DNA from: an uncultured Butyricicoccus sp.
GTDB taxonomy: Bacteria; Bacillota; Clostridia; Oscillospirales; Butyricicoccaceae
Direction: 5' to 3'
NCBI GenBank assembly: GCA_947575935.1
Contig: CANPPM010000122.1
Location: forward strand, 1 to 8,109
DNA: 8,109 bases
Numbering within the stretch: position 1 is the first letter of the stretch; every line of letters begins with the position of its first letter. This document shows positions 1 to 5,907 of this stretch, piece after piece. A model generated the notes under the pieces. It was not told the origin of the DNA. It made no database searches and saw nothing but the letters and a program-made list of their open reading frames with translations. The position numbers and the translations under genes were made by a program.

Positions 1-2650
1 TCGCCGCATCACACTCTTCGTCGGTCAGCGTGCGGTCAGAGGCACGCAGGCTGAGCGAGTAAGCCACTGACTTTTTGCCTTCGGGCACTTGACTGCCGCG
101 GTAGACGTCGAACAGGGTCACGCTTTCCAGGAGCTTGCCTGCTGCGTTGCGGATTGCAGATTCTAGGTCGGCGACCGGGATCGCGTCCTCTACCAAAACG
201 GCAAGATCGCGTGTTGAGGCGGGGAATTTGGGCAGCGGCTGATATAGCTTTACAGATTCTGCGCATTCATACAGCGCGTCCAGCGCCAACTCAGCAGCGA
301 GGATCTCGCCCGACAGGCCGAATCCCTTTGCAACGGTCGGATGGATGGCGCCAAAGACGCCCAGCAGCGTTTCGCCGGCGTATACCTTGGCGCAGCGGCC
401 CGGATGATAGGACGGGTTTTGGGTGTCGGCGGCAAAGCGGACATGGTGCACGTCCAGCCGGCGGCAGATAGCTTCGATTACCCCTTTGAATGCAAAGAAG
501 TCCAGCCGCCCATAGCTGCCGAGCGTCAGAATACGCTCTTCATGCGGCAGCTGCTCGGGGTCAGGCTTGCCATTGACGAGGACCGGATGGTATACGGCGC
601 CGATTTCATAGAGCGATACGGCTGGGTTGCGGTGTGCATAATTATGTGCAAGCGAATCCAGGATGGACGGCAGCACGGTTGTGCGCATGATAGAGAAATC
701 TTCCCCCAGCGGATTGGTGATGGTTACCGACAGCCGGCGCGGGTCGTCCGCAGGCAGTGCGATACGGTCATAGATTTTAGGGCTGACGAAGGAGAACGTC
801 ATTGATTGGTCAAAACCTGCCGACAGGCAGACCTGGCTGGCGGCGCGCTCCATACGCTGCCGGGGGCTCAGTCCGCCTTGTACCGTCTCGCCCGCATACA
901 GGCGGGTCGGGATATTGTTGTACCCGTAAATGCGTGCGACCTCTTCTGCTAGATCACACATACGCTCGATATCGGTTCGGAAGGAGGGGACAAGGACTTT
1001 TCCGTCTTCCACTTTGAAATACAGCCGTTCGAGGATGGCCTGCTGTTCGCCGGCAGACAGCGTCAGGCCGAGCAGGGCGTTCATCTTGTCGGGTTCAAAG
1101 GGAAGGGTTTTAGGCTGTGGCGCGGAGAAGTCGACATCAATCACGCCGTCGATTACCTCGCCCGCCCCCAGCTGCTCGACCAGTTCACAGGCGCGCAGTA
1201 CGGCAGGCTTGGTGTTCTTGGGGTCAAGTCCCTTTTCAAAACGTCCGGAAGCCTCGGTACGCATGCCGAGCGCCTTCGCCGTCACACGGACCGTCGGACC
1301 GTGGAAGCAGGCTGATTCGAAGACGACGGTGCGGGTTTCATCGGTAATTTCGGAGTTTGCCCCGCCCATGACGCCCGCTATGGCAACCGGCTTGGAGCCG
1401 TCGCAAATGGCAAGCATTTCCGGGGTAATAGCGCGGGATTGACCGTCCAGCGTCTGGATTGCTTCGCCGGGTTGAGGGCGCCGGACGACAATCTCGCCGT
1501 CCGTCAGGCAGGCATAGTCAAACGCGTGCATGGGCTGGCCATATTCCAGCATGACATAGTTGGTAATGTCGACGATATTGTTAATCGGACGTACCCCGGC
1601 GGCATGCAGGCGGCGGCGCATCCAGGCGGGGGAGGGCTGGATCTGAATGTTTTTGACCAGCTTGGCAGTATAGCGCGGACAAAGCGCAGGTTCGCGGACC
1701 TCGACTGAAAGCAGTTCACGGATATCGCCGCCGCACCCCTTGACTTTGGGCTCGGGGAGCGTAAGCGGGCGGTTGAATGTCGCTGCAGTTTCGCGTGCAA
1801 GGCCAATAACCGACAGACAGTCCGGACGGTTGGAGGTGATTTCAAATTCAGCAACCAGTTCATCAAGGCCGAGAACCTTGCGGATATCGTCGCCAGGCTT
1901 TGCGCCATCCTCATTTAGCACAAAGATTCCATCCGGAATGCAGTGTGGGAACTCGATTTGCCGGGCGCGCAGATCTTCCAGGGTGCAGACGCTCCCGCGG
2001 CTGGTGTCGACTGCAAGAAAGTCCTCTTCATGGATGTTGGCACAGCTGGTAGAAACCGTTTCGCCGCCTTTGCCAAGATCGACGGTCAGTTCATACTGTG
2101 AATACGCCGTTGTTTTTACGGCCAGTACCTTGGCGGCCGCTACGTTGCCGAAAAGCTTGTCGCCGGCGGTCAAGGTTTCGGGAAGGGAGGGCTTTTCCCC
2201 CTTGGGGCAGGCGTAGTCGTTTAGGATAGCGGCAGCGCTGATGACCGCATAGGGCGCGTTATGGATATCAAGCGCCAGCTCCTTCAGCGAACAGAGCATG
2301 CCGTCTGAAGGTTCGCCGCGCAGCTTGCCCCTGGTAATCTTTACGCCGCCCGGCAGTGTAGATTTATGCAGTGCGACCGGGACCAGGTCGCCGGGATGAA
2401 TATTCCACGCGCCGGTGCAGATTTGGACGGTTTTTTCTCCGACATCCAGCTGACAGATCCACATATGGTCGGAGTTGGGATGACGCGCCATTTCGGTGAT
2501 GCGCCCGGCTACAACGTTCTCAATCTCTGCGCCAAGGTTTACGACCTCCTCAACCTTGGAACCGGACATCGTGAGCGCAGCGTCATATTCGCGGGGAGAG
2601 ACGCCGTCAATGCTGGTATAATCAGCCAGCCAGGAAAGCGGCAGTTTCAT
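1..2650 (-). CDS. pheT: Phenylalanyl-tRNA synthetase beta subunit (C-terminus cut by window edge)
   Basis: This is the beta subunit of the cytoplasmic alpha2-beta2 enzyme that charges tRNA-Phe. It binds tRNA and edits mischarged Tyr-tRNA. Translation from ATG at 2650 is open for 883 codons to the left edge with no stop. Visible parts: N-terminal MKLPLSWLADY; an EMAP-type OB fold at about 45-100 (HPNSDH, NIHPGD); GKLRGEPSDGMLCS at 108-121; TSNRPDCLS at 272-280; the B3/B4 editing region from NN357 through TEASGRFEKGLDP near 464-477; the B5 segment to GYNNIP near 576; and the FDX-ACB anticodon-binding domain from about 803, still running at the edge (RTLTDEECDAA). AAGGAGGA lies 8 nt before the ATG, and pheS ends 26 nt upstream, so the two are cotranscribed. 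Typical PheT has about 800 residues. This one would exceed 900 because of an extra segment at about 128-235. Identity is certain; only the extreme C-terminus is missing. Confidence 0.97.
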   Translation of the reverse strand, partial: MKLPLSWLADYTSIDGVSPREYDAALTMSGSKVEEVVNLGAEIENVVAGRITEMARHPNSDHMWICQLDVGEKTVQICTGAWNIHPGDLVPVALHKSTLPGGVKITRGKLRGEPSDGMLCSLKELALDIHNAPYAVISAAAILNDYACPKGEKPSLPETLTAGDKLFGNVAAAKVLAVKTTAYSQYELTVDLGKGGETVSTSCANIHEEDFLAVDTSRGSVCTLEDLRARQIEFPHCIPDGIFVLNEDGAKPGDDIRKVLGLDELVAEFEITSNRPDCLSVIGLARETAATFNRPLTLPEPKVKGCGGDIRELLSVEVREPALCPRYTAKLVKNIQIQPSPAWMRRRLHAAGVRPINNIVDITNYVMLEYGQPMHAFDYACLTDGEIVVRRPQPGEAIQTLDGQSRAITPEMLAICDGSKPVAIAGVMGGANSEITDETRTVVFESACFHGPTVRVTAKALGMRTEASGRFEKGLDPKNTKPAVLRACELVEQLGAGEVIDGVIDVDFSAPQPKTLPFEPDKMNALLGLTLSAGEQQAILERLYFKVEDGKVLVPSFRTDIERMCDLAEEVARIYGYNNIPTRLYAGETVQGGLSPRQRMERAASQVCLSAGFDQSMTFSFVSPKIYDRIALPADDPRRLSVTITNPLGEDFSIMRTTVLPSILDSLAHNYAHRNPAVSLYEIGAVYHPVLVNGKPDPEQLPHEERILTLGSYGRLDFFAFKGVIEAICRRLDVHHVRFAADTQNPSYHPGRCAKVYAGETLLGVFGAIHPTVAKGFGLSGEILAAELALDALYECAESVKLYQPLPKFPASTRDLAVLVEDAIPVADLESAIRNAAGKLLESVTLFDVYRGSQVPEGKKSVAYSLSLRASDRTLTDEECDAA
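2003..2146 (-). other. OB-like second copy within an insertion in PheT
   Basis: PheT residues 128-235 are extra relative to the usual layout, in which CSLKEL is followed within about 20 residues by a DGIF-type segment. Inside the insertion, residues 169-216 align by eye with the canonical tRNA-binding OB fold at 45-93. LDVG at 68-71 matches VDLG at 190-193, and NIHPGDLVPVA at 83-93 matches NIHEEDFLAVD at 205-215. The HPNSDH part of the canonical copy is not kept, so the copy looks degenerate. Reading this as a tandem domain duplication is inference. The reading frame was checked codon by codon across this stretch and is uninterrupted. Confidence 0.5.
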
Positions 2651-2676
2651 AATAGTATTTCCTCCTTTTCCTTCTT

Positions 2677-3696
2677 TTAAAACTGCTCCAGGAAGCGGAT
2701 GTCGTTCTCATAGAACAGCCGGATATCATCGATTTTGAAGCGGCCCATAACCGTGCGCTCCAAACCAACGCCGAAGGCATAACCCGAGTATTTCTCCGGA
2801 TCGATGCCGCACATTTCGAGCACATGGGGGTGTACCATGCCGCACCCTAGGATTTCAATCCAGCCTTCGCCCTTGCAGAGGCGGCAGCCTTCGCCGTGGC
2901 AGCGGTAGCACTGAATGTCCATTTCGGCAGACGGCTCGGTAAAGGGGAAATGGTGAGGACGGAAACGGACGACGGTGTCGTCGCCGTACAGGCGTTTGGC
3001 GAACAGCTCTAGGATGCCTTTCAAGTCGCTCATTGCAATGCCCTGATCGACGACCAGTCCTTCAATCTGGTGGAACAACGGGGAGTGAGTGGCATCGGAA
3101 GCGTCCGAGCGGTAGACGCGGCCGGGTGCGATAATACGGATCGGCGGCTTTTTCTTTTCCATCGTGCGAACCTGCATGCCCGAGGTTTGGGTGCGCAGGA
3201 CGACGTTATCTGAGATATAGAAGGTATCCTGGGTATCACGGGCCGGATGATCCTTGGGAATATTGAGTGCCTCGAAGTTATAATAATCAAGCTCAACCTC
3301 GGGGCCGTCGGCAACCGAGAAGCCAAGGCCGATAAAGATTTCTTTGATTTCATCCAGTACAAGCTCCAGCGGATGCTGGTGGCCCATTGCCGCGCCTGTG
3401 CCCGGCATGGTTACATCCAGGGTTTCGGCTTTCAGCCTGGCCTCAAGCGCACGGGCGGAAAGCTTTTCCCGCTGTTCCTCCAGCGCCTGTTCGACGGCGG
3501 CGCGGACGTCATTGACCAGTTGGCCGATGGCTGGGCGCTCTTCGGGGGAGAGGTCGCGCATCCCCTTTAACAGGGCGGTCAGTTCCCCTTTTTTCCCCAA
3601 GAATTTCACGCGGGCGGCGTCCAGGTCGCGGGCGTTTGCGGCGGCGGATAGCTCTTTTTTGGCGTTCGCAAGGATCGCTTCGAGCTGCTGTTTCAT
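2677..3696 (-). CDS. pheS: Phenylalanyl-tRNA synthetase alpha subunit
   Basis: This is the catalytic subunit of phenylalanyl-tRNA synthetase, a class II enzyme that activates Phe with ATP and transfers it to tRNA-Phe in the cytoplasm as part of alpha2-beta2. The 339-residue protein has the normal bacterial length. Residues 1-90 form the charged, Ala-rich tRNA-binding coiled-coil arm. HQHPLE at 106-111 opens the catalytic core. Class II motif 2 is at 192-213 (GRVYRSDASDATHSPLFHQ), and motif 3 is GVGLER at 309-314. Cys263, Cys266, Cys271 and Cys274 form the knuckle seen in Bacillus-type PheS. The start at 3696 is supported by AAGGAG about 9 nt upstream. The gene lies first after the T-box leader and 26 nt before pheT, so its expression should follow tRNA-Phe charging. 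Nothing looks damaged. Confidence 0.98.
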   Translation of the reverse strand: MKQQLEAILANAKKELSAAANARDLDAARVKFLGKKGELTALLKGMRDLSPEERPAIGQLVNDVRAAVEQALEEQREKLSARALEARLKAETLDVTMPGTGAAMGHQHPLELVLDEIKEIFIGLGFSVADGPEVELDYYNFEALNIPKDHPARDTQDTFYISDNVVLRTQTSGMQVRTMEKKKPPIRIIAPGRVYRSDASDATHSPLFHQIEGLVVDQGIAMSDLKGILELFAKRLYGDDTVVRFRPHHFPFTEPSAEMDIQCYRCHGEGCRLCKGEGWIEILGCGMVHPHVLEMCGIDPEKYSGYAFGVGLERTVMGRFKIDDIRLFYENDIRFLEQF

Positions 3697-3734
3697 TCGT
3701 GTACACTCCTTATATCAATTTTTCAGGACGGCGG

Positions 3735-3768
3735 AAAAAAGCCCCCGTCCCAGCTTAGGACGAAGGCT
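3735..3768 (-). terminator. Conditional intrinsic terminator of the T-box
   Basis: On the minus strand, AGCCTTCGTCC pairs with GGACGGGGGCT around the loop TAAGCTG. This gives an 11-bp stem with two G-U pairs, followed directly by six U residues. It lies immediately after the T-box bulge and about 40 nt before the pheS start codon. The 5' side of the stem can instead pair with the T-box region to form the antiterminator, so this is the off state of the switch. Confidence 0.9.
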
Positions 3769-4016
3769 GTTAAAACATCCGTGGTACCACCTAAATTCGC
3801 GGCGGCATGCCGCGCACTCTTCTTGCCCGATAACGAGGGCAAAACGGGACGGCTTACTGCGCCGGCGCGGTATACAGCGCCGGCCCTGTCTTCAGCGGCC
3901 CTGCTCACAGGGGAACTTCACCAGGGCTCCTTTGGGGCGGCTTGCAGCCGGTGGCCGCCGTTCTCTGGACAAGGGAGGGATCCGGTTACTTTTCCTGATC
4001 ATCGCAATTTAACATT
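3735..4016 (-). promoter_or_regulatory. T-box riboswitch (Phe, UUC specifier) leader of pheST
   Basis: This leader RNA binds tRNA-Phe and lets transcription continue into pheST when the tRNA is uncharged. Read on the minus strand, it has the ordered parts of a T-box. The AGTA motif is at 3990-3987. An AGAGA bulge and an apical hairpin (GGCGGC/GCCGCC around GGCTGC) follow. The specifier loop reads GTGAAG-TTC-C, with the TTC codon at 3915-3913. An 8-bp GCCGGCGC/GCGCCGGC hairpin is at 3861-3884, and a stem III-like hairpin TTGCCC/GGGCAA at 3823-3842. The T-box proper, AGGTGGTACCACGG (3792-3779), forms the bulge that pairs with the tRNA acceptor end. The UUC specifier agrees with the downstream genes. 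The exact 5' end is inferred from the promoter. Confidence 0.95.
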
Positions 4017-4022
4017 ATAAAT

Positions 4023-4051
4023 AATATAGCACAAGCAAGAAGGAAATGCAA
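4023..4051 (-). promoter_or_regulatory. Sigma-A-type promoter of the pheST leader
   Basis: On the minus strand, a -35 box TTGCAT (4051-4046) and a -10 box TATATT (4028-4023) are separated by exactly 17 nt, which would put the transcript start near 4016, just before the T-box stem I. An overlapping alternative is TATAAT at 4019-4014 with a weaker TTCTTG 16 nt upstream. Either choice leaves the whole T-box inside the transcript. Confidence 0.65.
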
Positions 4052-4108
4052 GGGCTATTTTCACTGCCGGGAAACTGCAGATTTTCGGGGAAGCGTGCGG
4101 CGAGGCGT

Positions 4109-4137
4109 GTATAATTCTGCAAGGACTGGTCATACTA
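4109..4137 (+). promoter_or_regulatory. Forespore-type (sigma-F/sigma-G-like) promoter of the M23 gene
   Basis: GTATA at 4109-4113 and GGTCATACTA at 4128-4137 match the general pattern of B. subtilis sigma-F promoters: a GYATA-like -35 and a GGnnAnAnTw -10. The spacer here is 14 nt against the usual 15. The same bases also resemble sigma-G (CATACTA as the -10). The element ends 45 nt before the start codon of a SpoIIQ-like gene, and spoIIQ is a known sigma-F target in Bacillus. A sigma-A TATAAT at 4110-4115 overlaps it but has no acceptable -35 at 16-18 nt. Confidence 0.45.
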
Positions 4138-4147
4138 TCCTCACAAC

Positions 4148-4161
4148 GGGCGTGAGCGCCC
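4148..4161 (+). other. Small hairpin in the M23 gene 5' untranslated region
   Basis: GGGCG (4148-4152) and CGCCC (4157-4161) form a 5-bp G+C-only stem with a TGAG tetraloop. It ends 8 nt before the AGGAGG ribosome binding site of the M23 gene. It could influence translation or mRNA stability, but such short hairpins are frequent in GC-rich DNA and no function can be assigned. Confidence 0.3.
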
Positions 4162-4182
4162 TGGAATACAGGAGGTACCAAG

Positions 4183-4944
4183 ATGCGAAAATACGGCAAG
4201 TCAAATGCCGCCGCGCGGATGGATGATAAGGGATTTTACATAATCCTGACCATCTGCGCGCTGGCGATCGTGGTTTCGGGTTATGTATTGTTTTTTGTTC
4301 CCTCAAGCAGCGGCGAGCCCGTGCTGGAGGATACGCCGTCGCTTCCTGTGACGGCGCCGGTTGTTTCACCGCCGGTCGATCTGACCGATGATGAGCCGCT
4401 TGAAAAGGTGATGGAGGACGAAGAGGAGCCGGAGACGGATGACGCCGGGGAGCGTACGCCTACCGCCGCCGAGGCCGTGCCCGAAGAGAGCGTCCCGGCG
4501 TCTGCGCCGGCTGCGCAGCAGCCGCCGGTGTGGGTGCGTCCGGTGGAAGGGGCGGTTACCATCCCCTTTTCTGGAGAAGAGCTGGTATTTCAGCCGACTT
4601 TCGGTGACTGGCGCGTGCACACGGGCACCGATTACGCCGGGGACGAGGGAGATCGCGTGTATGCTGTGACAGACGGCATGGTTGAGCGGGTCTGGATGGA
4701 CAGCCTGTACGGCCAGTGTGTGGAGTTATCGCATGCCGATGGTCTTACGACCGTTTATATGGGCCTGAAGGAAGGCCCCAAGGTCAAGGAGGGCGGTACG
4801 GTAAAGGCAGGCGACGTTATCGGTTCGCTTGGCGCAACCAATGCGTCCGAAAGTGCACAGGGGGCGCATCTCCATTTGGAGGCGCGCGTCGGCGATCGTG
4901 CGGTCGACGTTGAGACCTTCCTGACCGGCACGGAAGGCGAATAA
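4183..4944 (+). CDS. SpoIIQ-like membrane-anchored M23/LytM domain protein
   Basis: This is a 253-residue, single-pass membrane protein with an extracytoplasmic M23 (LytM/Gly-Gly endopeptidase type) domain. A transmembrane helix spans about 17-38. An acidic, Pro- and Ala-rich linker covers about 40-115 (DDEPLEKVMEDEEEPETDD). The M23 domain covers about 120-248. Zinc-ligand positions are kept: His146 and Asp150 in HTGTD, and His231 in GAHLHLE. The usual further His in the YxHL motif is replaced (YMGL, Gly194). The start has AGGAGG 7 nt upstream. Size and layout fit SpoIIQ, the forespore membrane protein that joins SpoIIIAH across the engulfment space, and the forespore-like promoter agrees. 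It could instead be an ordinary wall hydrolase or its activator, so no symbol is assigned. It is divergent from pheST and convergent with the lipoprotein gene, so probably monocistronic. Confidence 0.85.
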   Translation: MRKYGKSNAAARMDDKGFYIILTICALAIVVSGYVLFFVPSSSGEPVLEDTPSLPVTAPVVSPPVDLTDDEPLEKVMEDEEEPETDDAGERTPTAAEAVPEESVPASAPAAQQPPVWVRPVEGAVTIPFSGEELVFQPTFGDWRVHTGTDYAGDEGDRVYAVTDGMVERVWMDSLYGQCVELSHADGLTTVYMGLKEGPKVKEGGTVKAGDVIGSLGATNASESAQGAHLHLEARVGDRAVDVETFLTGTEGE

Positions 4945-4954
4945 GATCGCAAAG

Positions 4955-4992
4955 AAAAACCCGGCAGACGATGTGTTCGTCGGCCGGGTTTT
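4955..4992. terminator. Strong bidirectional intrinsic terminator
   Basis: CCCGGC-A-GACGA (4960-4971) pairs with TCGTC-G-GCCGGG (4977-4988), giving 11 pairs with one A-G mismatch and a 5-nt loop. It is followed by TTTT on the plus strand and preceded by AAAAA (4955-4959), which is a U tract on the minus strand. It begins 15 nt after the M23 stop codon and can end both that transcript and the convergent lipoprotein transcript. Confidence 0.88.
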
Positions 4993-5006
4993 CCTGATCC
5001 CCAGTT

Positions 5007-5090
5007 AGGCGCCGTTTGAAAAATGGAAATATGCACAATGGCGGAAAAAGGACCGTTGTTTGGGCGTATTGAGATTTTTCAAACAAGCCT
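5007..5090. repeat. Interrupted inverted repeat in the convergent intergenic region
   Basis: GTTTGAAAAAT (5014-5024) and ATTTTTCAAAC (5074-5084) are perfect 11-bp inverted copies 49 nt apart. AGGC (5007-5010) and GCCT (5087-5090) can extend the stem beyond a small internal loop. A nested hairpin lies within: ACAA...CGG (5035-5044) with CCGTTGT (5053-5059). The right end touches the lipoprotein stop codon at 5090-5092. No U tract follows on either strand, so it is not a classical terminator. It may be a 3' UTR stability structure or a member of a small dispersed repeat family. The rest of the 97-nt gap between the genes shows nothing else. Confidence 0.6.
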
Positions 5091-5788
5091 TAGACCTGCG
5101 GCGCCGGTTTGTCTTCCTCGGGGGACGCGGTTTTTTCCAGTGTCACCGTTCCGTTTTCGAGGATGACCTGGGCAAGCTCGCTTCCCGGTTCCAGCGTCAT
5201 GGAGAGCAGGCTTTCATACCCGGTCACGGTTGCGCCGCATACCTGCAGGGTATTGCCGTCCGCACGAAGGACGATAGCCTGCCCGTGGAAAGAACCGGGC
5301 AGCTCGTTTGCGGTTTTTTGGGCGGGGTCAAAATAGCCTACGCGTGAATCTGCATCCTCCGAGTATGCATAGCACAGGTCGTAAACACCGTCGCCGGTGA
5401 CATCGGCCAGCGCCATGCTGGTCACGCCGTCACCGCCTAAGCCGCTGCCGACGGCATAGGCCGACCCGTCATAGAGGACAAAGGTCTCGTTGGAGGAACC
5501 GTACTTAAATACACGGAAATCGCTGTTTTCCGATACAAAGCCGGGGGTGATATTCCAGCAGGTATCATTGGCAAAGGGGGACTGATAGCTGCTGTTCAGG
5601 GCGGAGAAATCGGCGGCGCCTTCTTCGGTGGCTGTCAGCTGGTAGGGCGAGTCGGTAAGCACGGGCAGCTGTGCGGCCGCCGGTCTGTTTTGGTTGCCAT
5701 TTTTGCCGCTGTTGCCAGAACAGGCGCCCAGCGCCAGTGAAAGCGCAAGGGCAAGCGCTGCCGGTTTCATCCATTTTGCTGTGTTCAT
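5090..5788 (-). CDS. Secreted lipoprotein with VCBS/EF-hand-like loop, function unknown
   Basis: This is a 232-residue exported lipoprotein. Residues 1-22 are a signal peptide with a lipobox LGAC, and Cys23 is the expected lipid-modified residue, so the mature protein sits on the outer face of the membrane. A low-complexity Gly/Asn/Ser tether (24-36) follows. Residues 93-155 contain VFKYG, LYDGSAYAVGSGLGGDGVTS and DVTGDGVYDL, then VGYFDP. Asp129, Gly132, Asp133, Gly134 and Asp137 give a DxxGDGxxD calcium-loop pattern as in VCBS/FG-GAP repeats, but only one copy is present. The tail is acidic and Pro-containing (EEDKPAPQV). AAAGGA lies 8 nt before the ATG. It follows the SLH protein gene by 119 nt on the same strand with no terminator seen between them. 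The family is not one I can name, and its ligand is unknown. Confidence 0.88.
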   Translation of the reverse strand: MNTAKWMKPAALALALSLALGACSGNSGKNGNQNRPAAAQLPVLTDSPYQLTATEEGAADFSALNSSYQSPFANDTCWNITPGFVSENSDFRVFKYGSSNETFVLYDGSAYAVGSGLGGDGVTSMALADVTGDGVYDLCYAYSEDADSRVGYFDPAQKTANELPGSFHGQAIVLRADGNTLQVCGATVTGYESLLSMTLEPGSELAQVILENGTVTLEKTASPEEDKPAPQV

Positions 5789-5808
5789 AAGTGTAATCCT
5801 TTCTCTTT

Positions 5809-5848
5809 GCGGCTCTTTCGGGCGGTAGAGGCCTTCCGAAAGGGCTGC
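5809..5848 (-). other. 13-bp hairpin between the SLH and lipoprotein genes
   Basis: Positions 5809-5821 (GCGGCTCTTTCGG) pair with 5836-5848 (CCGAAAGGGCTGC) over 13 bp with two G-U type pairs and a 14-nt loop. On the minus strand the hairpin ends only about 7 nt before the AAAGGA ribosome binding site (5802-5797) of the lipoprotein. No U tract follows on either strand, so it is unlikely to be a terminator. It may be a processing, stability or translation-control element that adjusts lipoprotein output relative to the SLH protein. The remaining 59 nt up to the SLH stop hold only a short CCGC/GCGG hairpin. Confidence 0.55.
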
Positions 5849-5907
5849 GGGTTTCCGATGCGCGGTTTAGGCATAGCGCCCCGTGCCGCAGCAGCGGAGC
5901 AGTTGCG

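Noticed and set aside
1740..2216. 158-codon plus-strand open frame inside pheT
   Set aside because: It is fully antisense to pheT, Ser-rich, has no ribosome binding site and resembles no family.
1..2650. Apparent lack of one long complete reading frame in the pheT region, suggesting a frameshifted gene
   Set aside because: The minus-strand frame starting at 2650 has no stop to the window edge, and motifs at 925, 1219 and 1924-2284 are all in that frame. Only the stop codon lies outside the window.
3802..3813. 12-bp palindrome GCGGCATGCCGC as an operator
   Set aside because: It lies inside the T-box leader between stem III and the antiterminator and is best explained as RNA structure of the riboswitch.
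3344..4012. 222-codon plus-strand open frame across pheS and the T-box
   Set aside because: It is antisense to a certain gene and a certain riboswitch, its product is Ser/Arg-rich low complexity, and it has no ribosome binding site. It is a by-product of GC-rich codon use.
4110..4115. TATAAT as a sigma-A -10 box for the M23 gene
   Set aside because: The bases 16-18 nt upstream are GGGGAA-like with no -35 match. The overlapping forespore-type boxes fit better, although sigma-A use cannot be excluded.
5809..5848. Hairpin as a terminator of the SLH gene
   Set aside because: No U tract follows the stem on either strand; on the minus strand the next bases are AAAGAGAAAGG.
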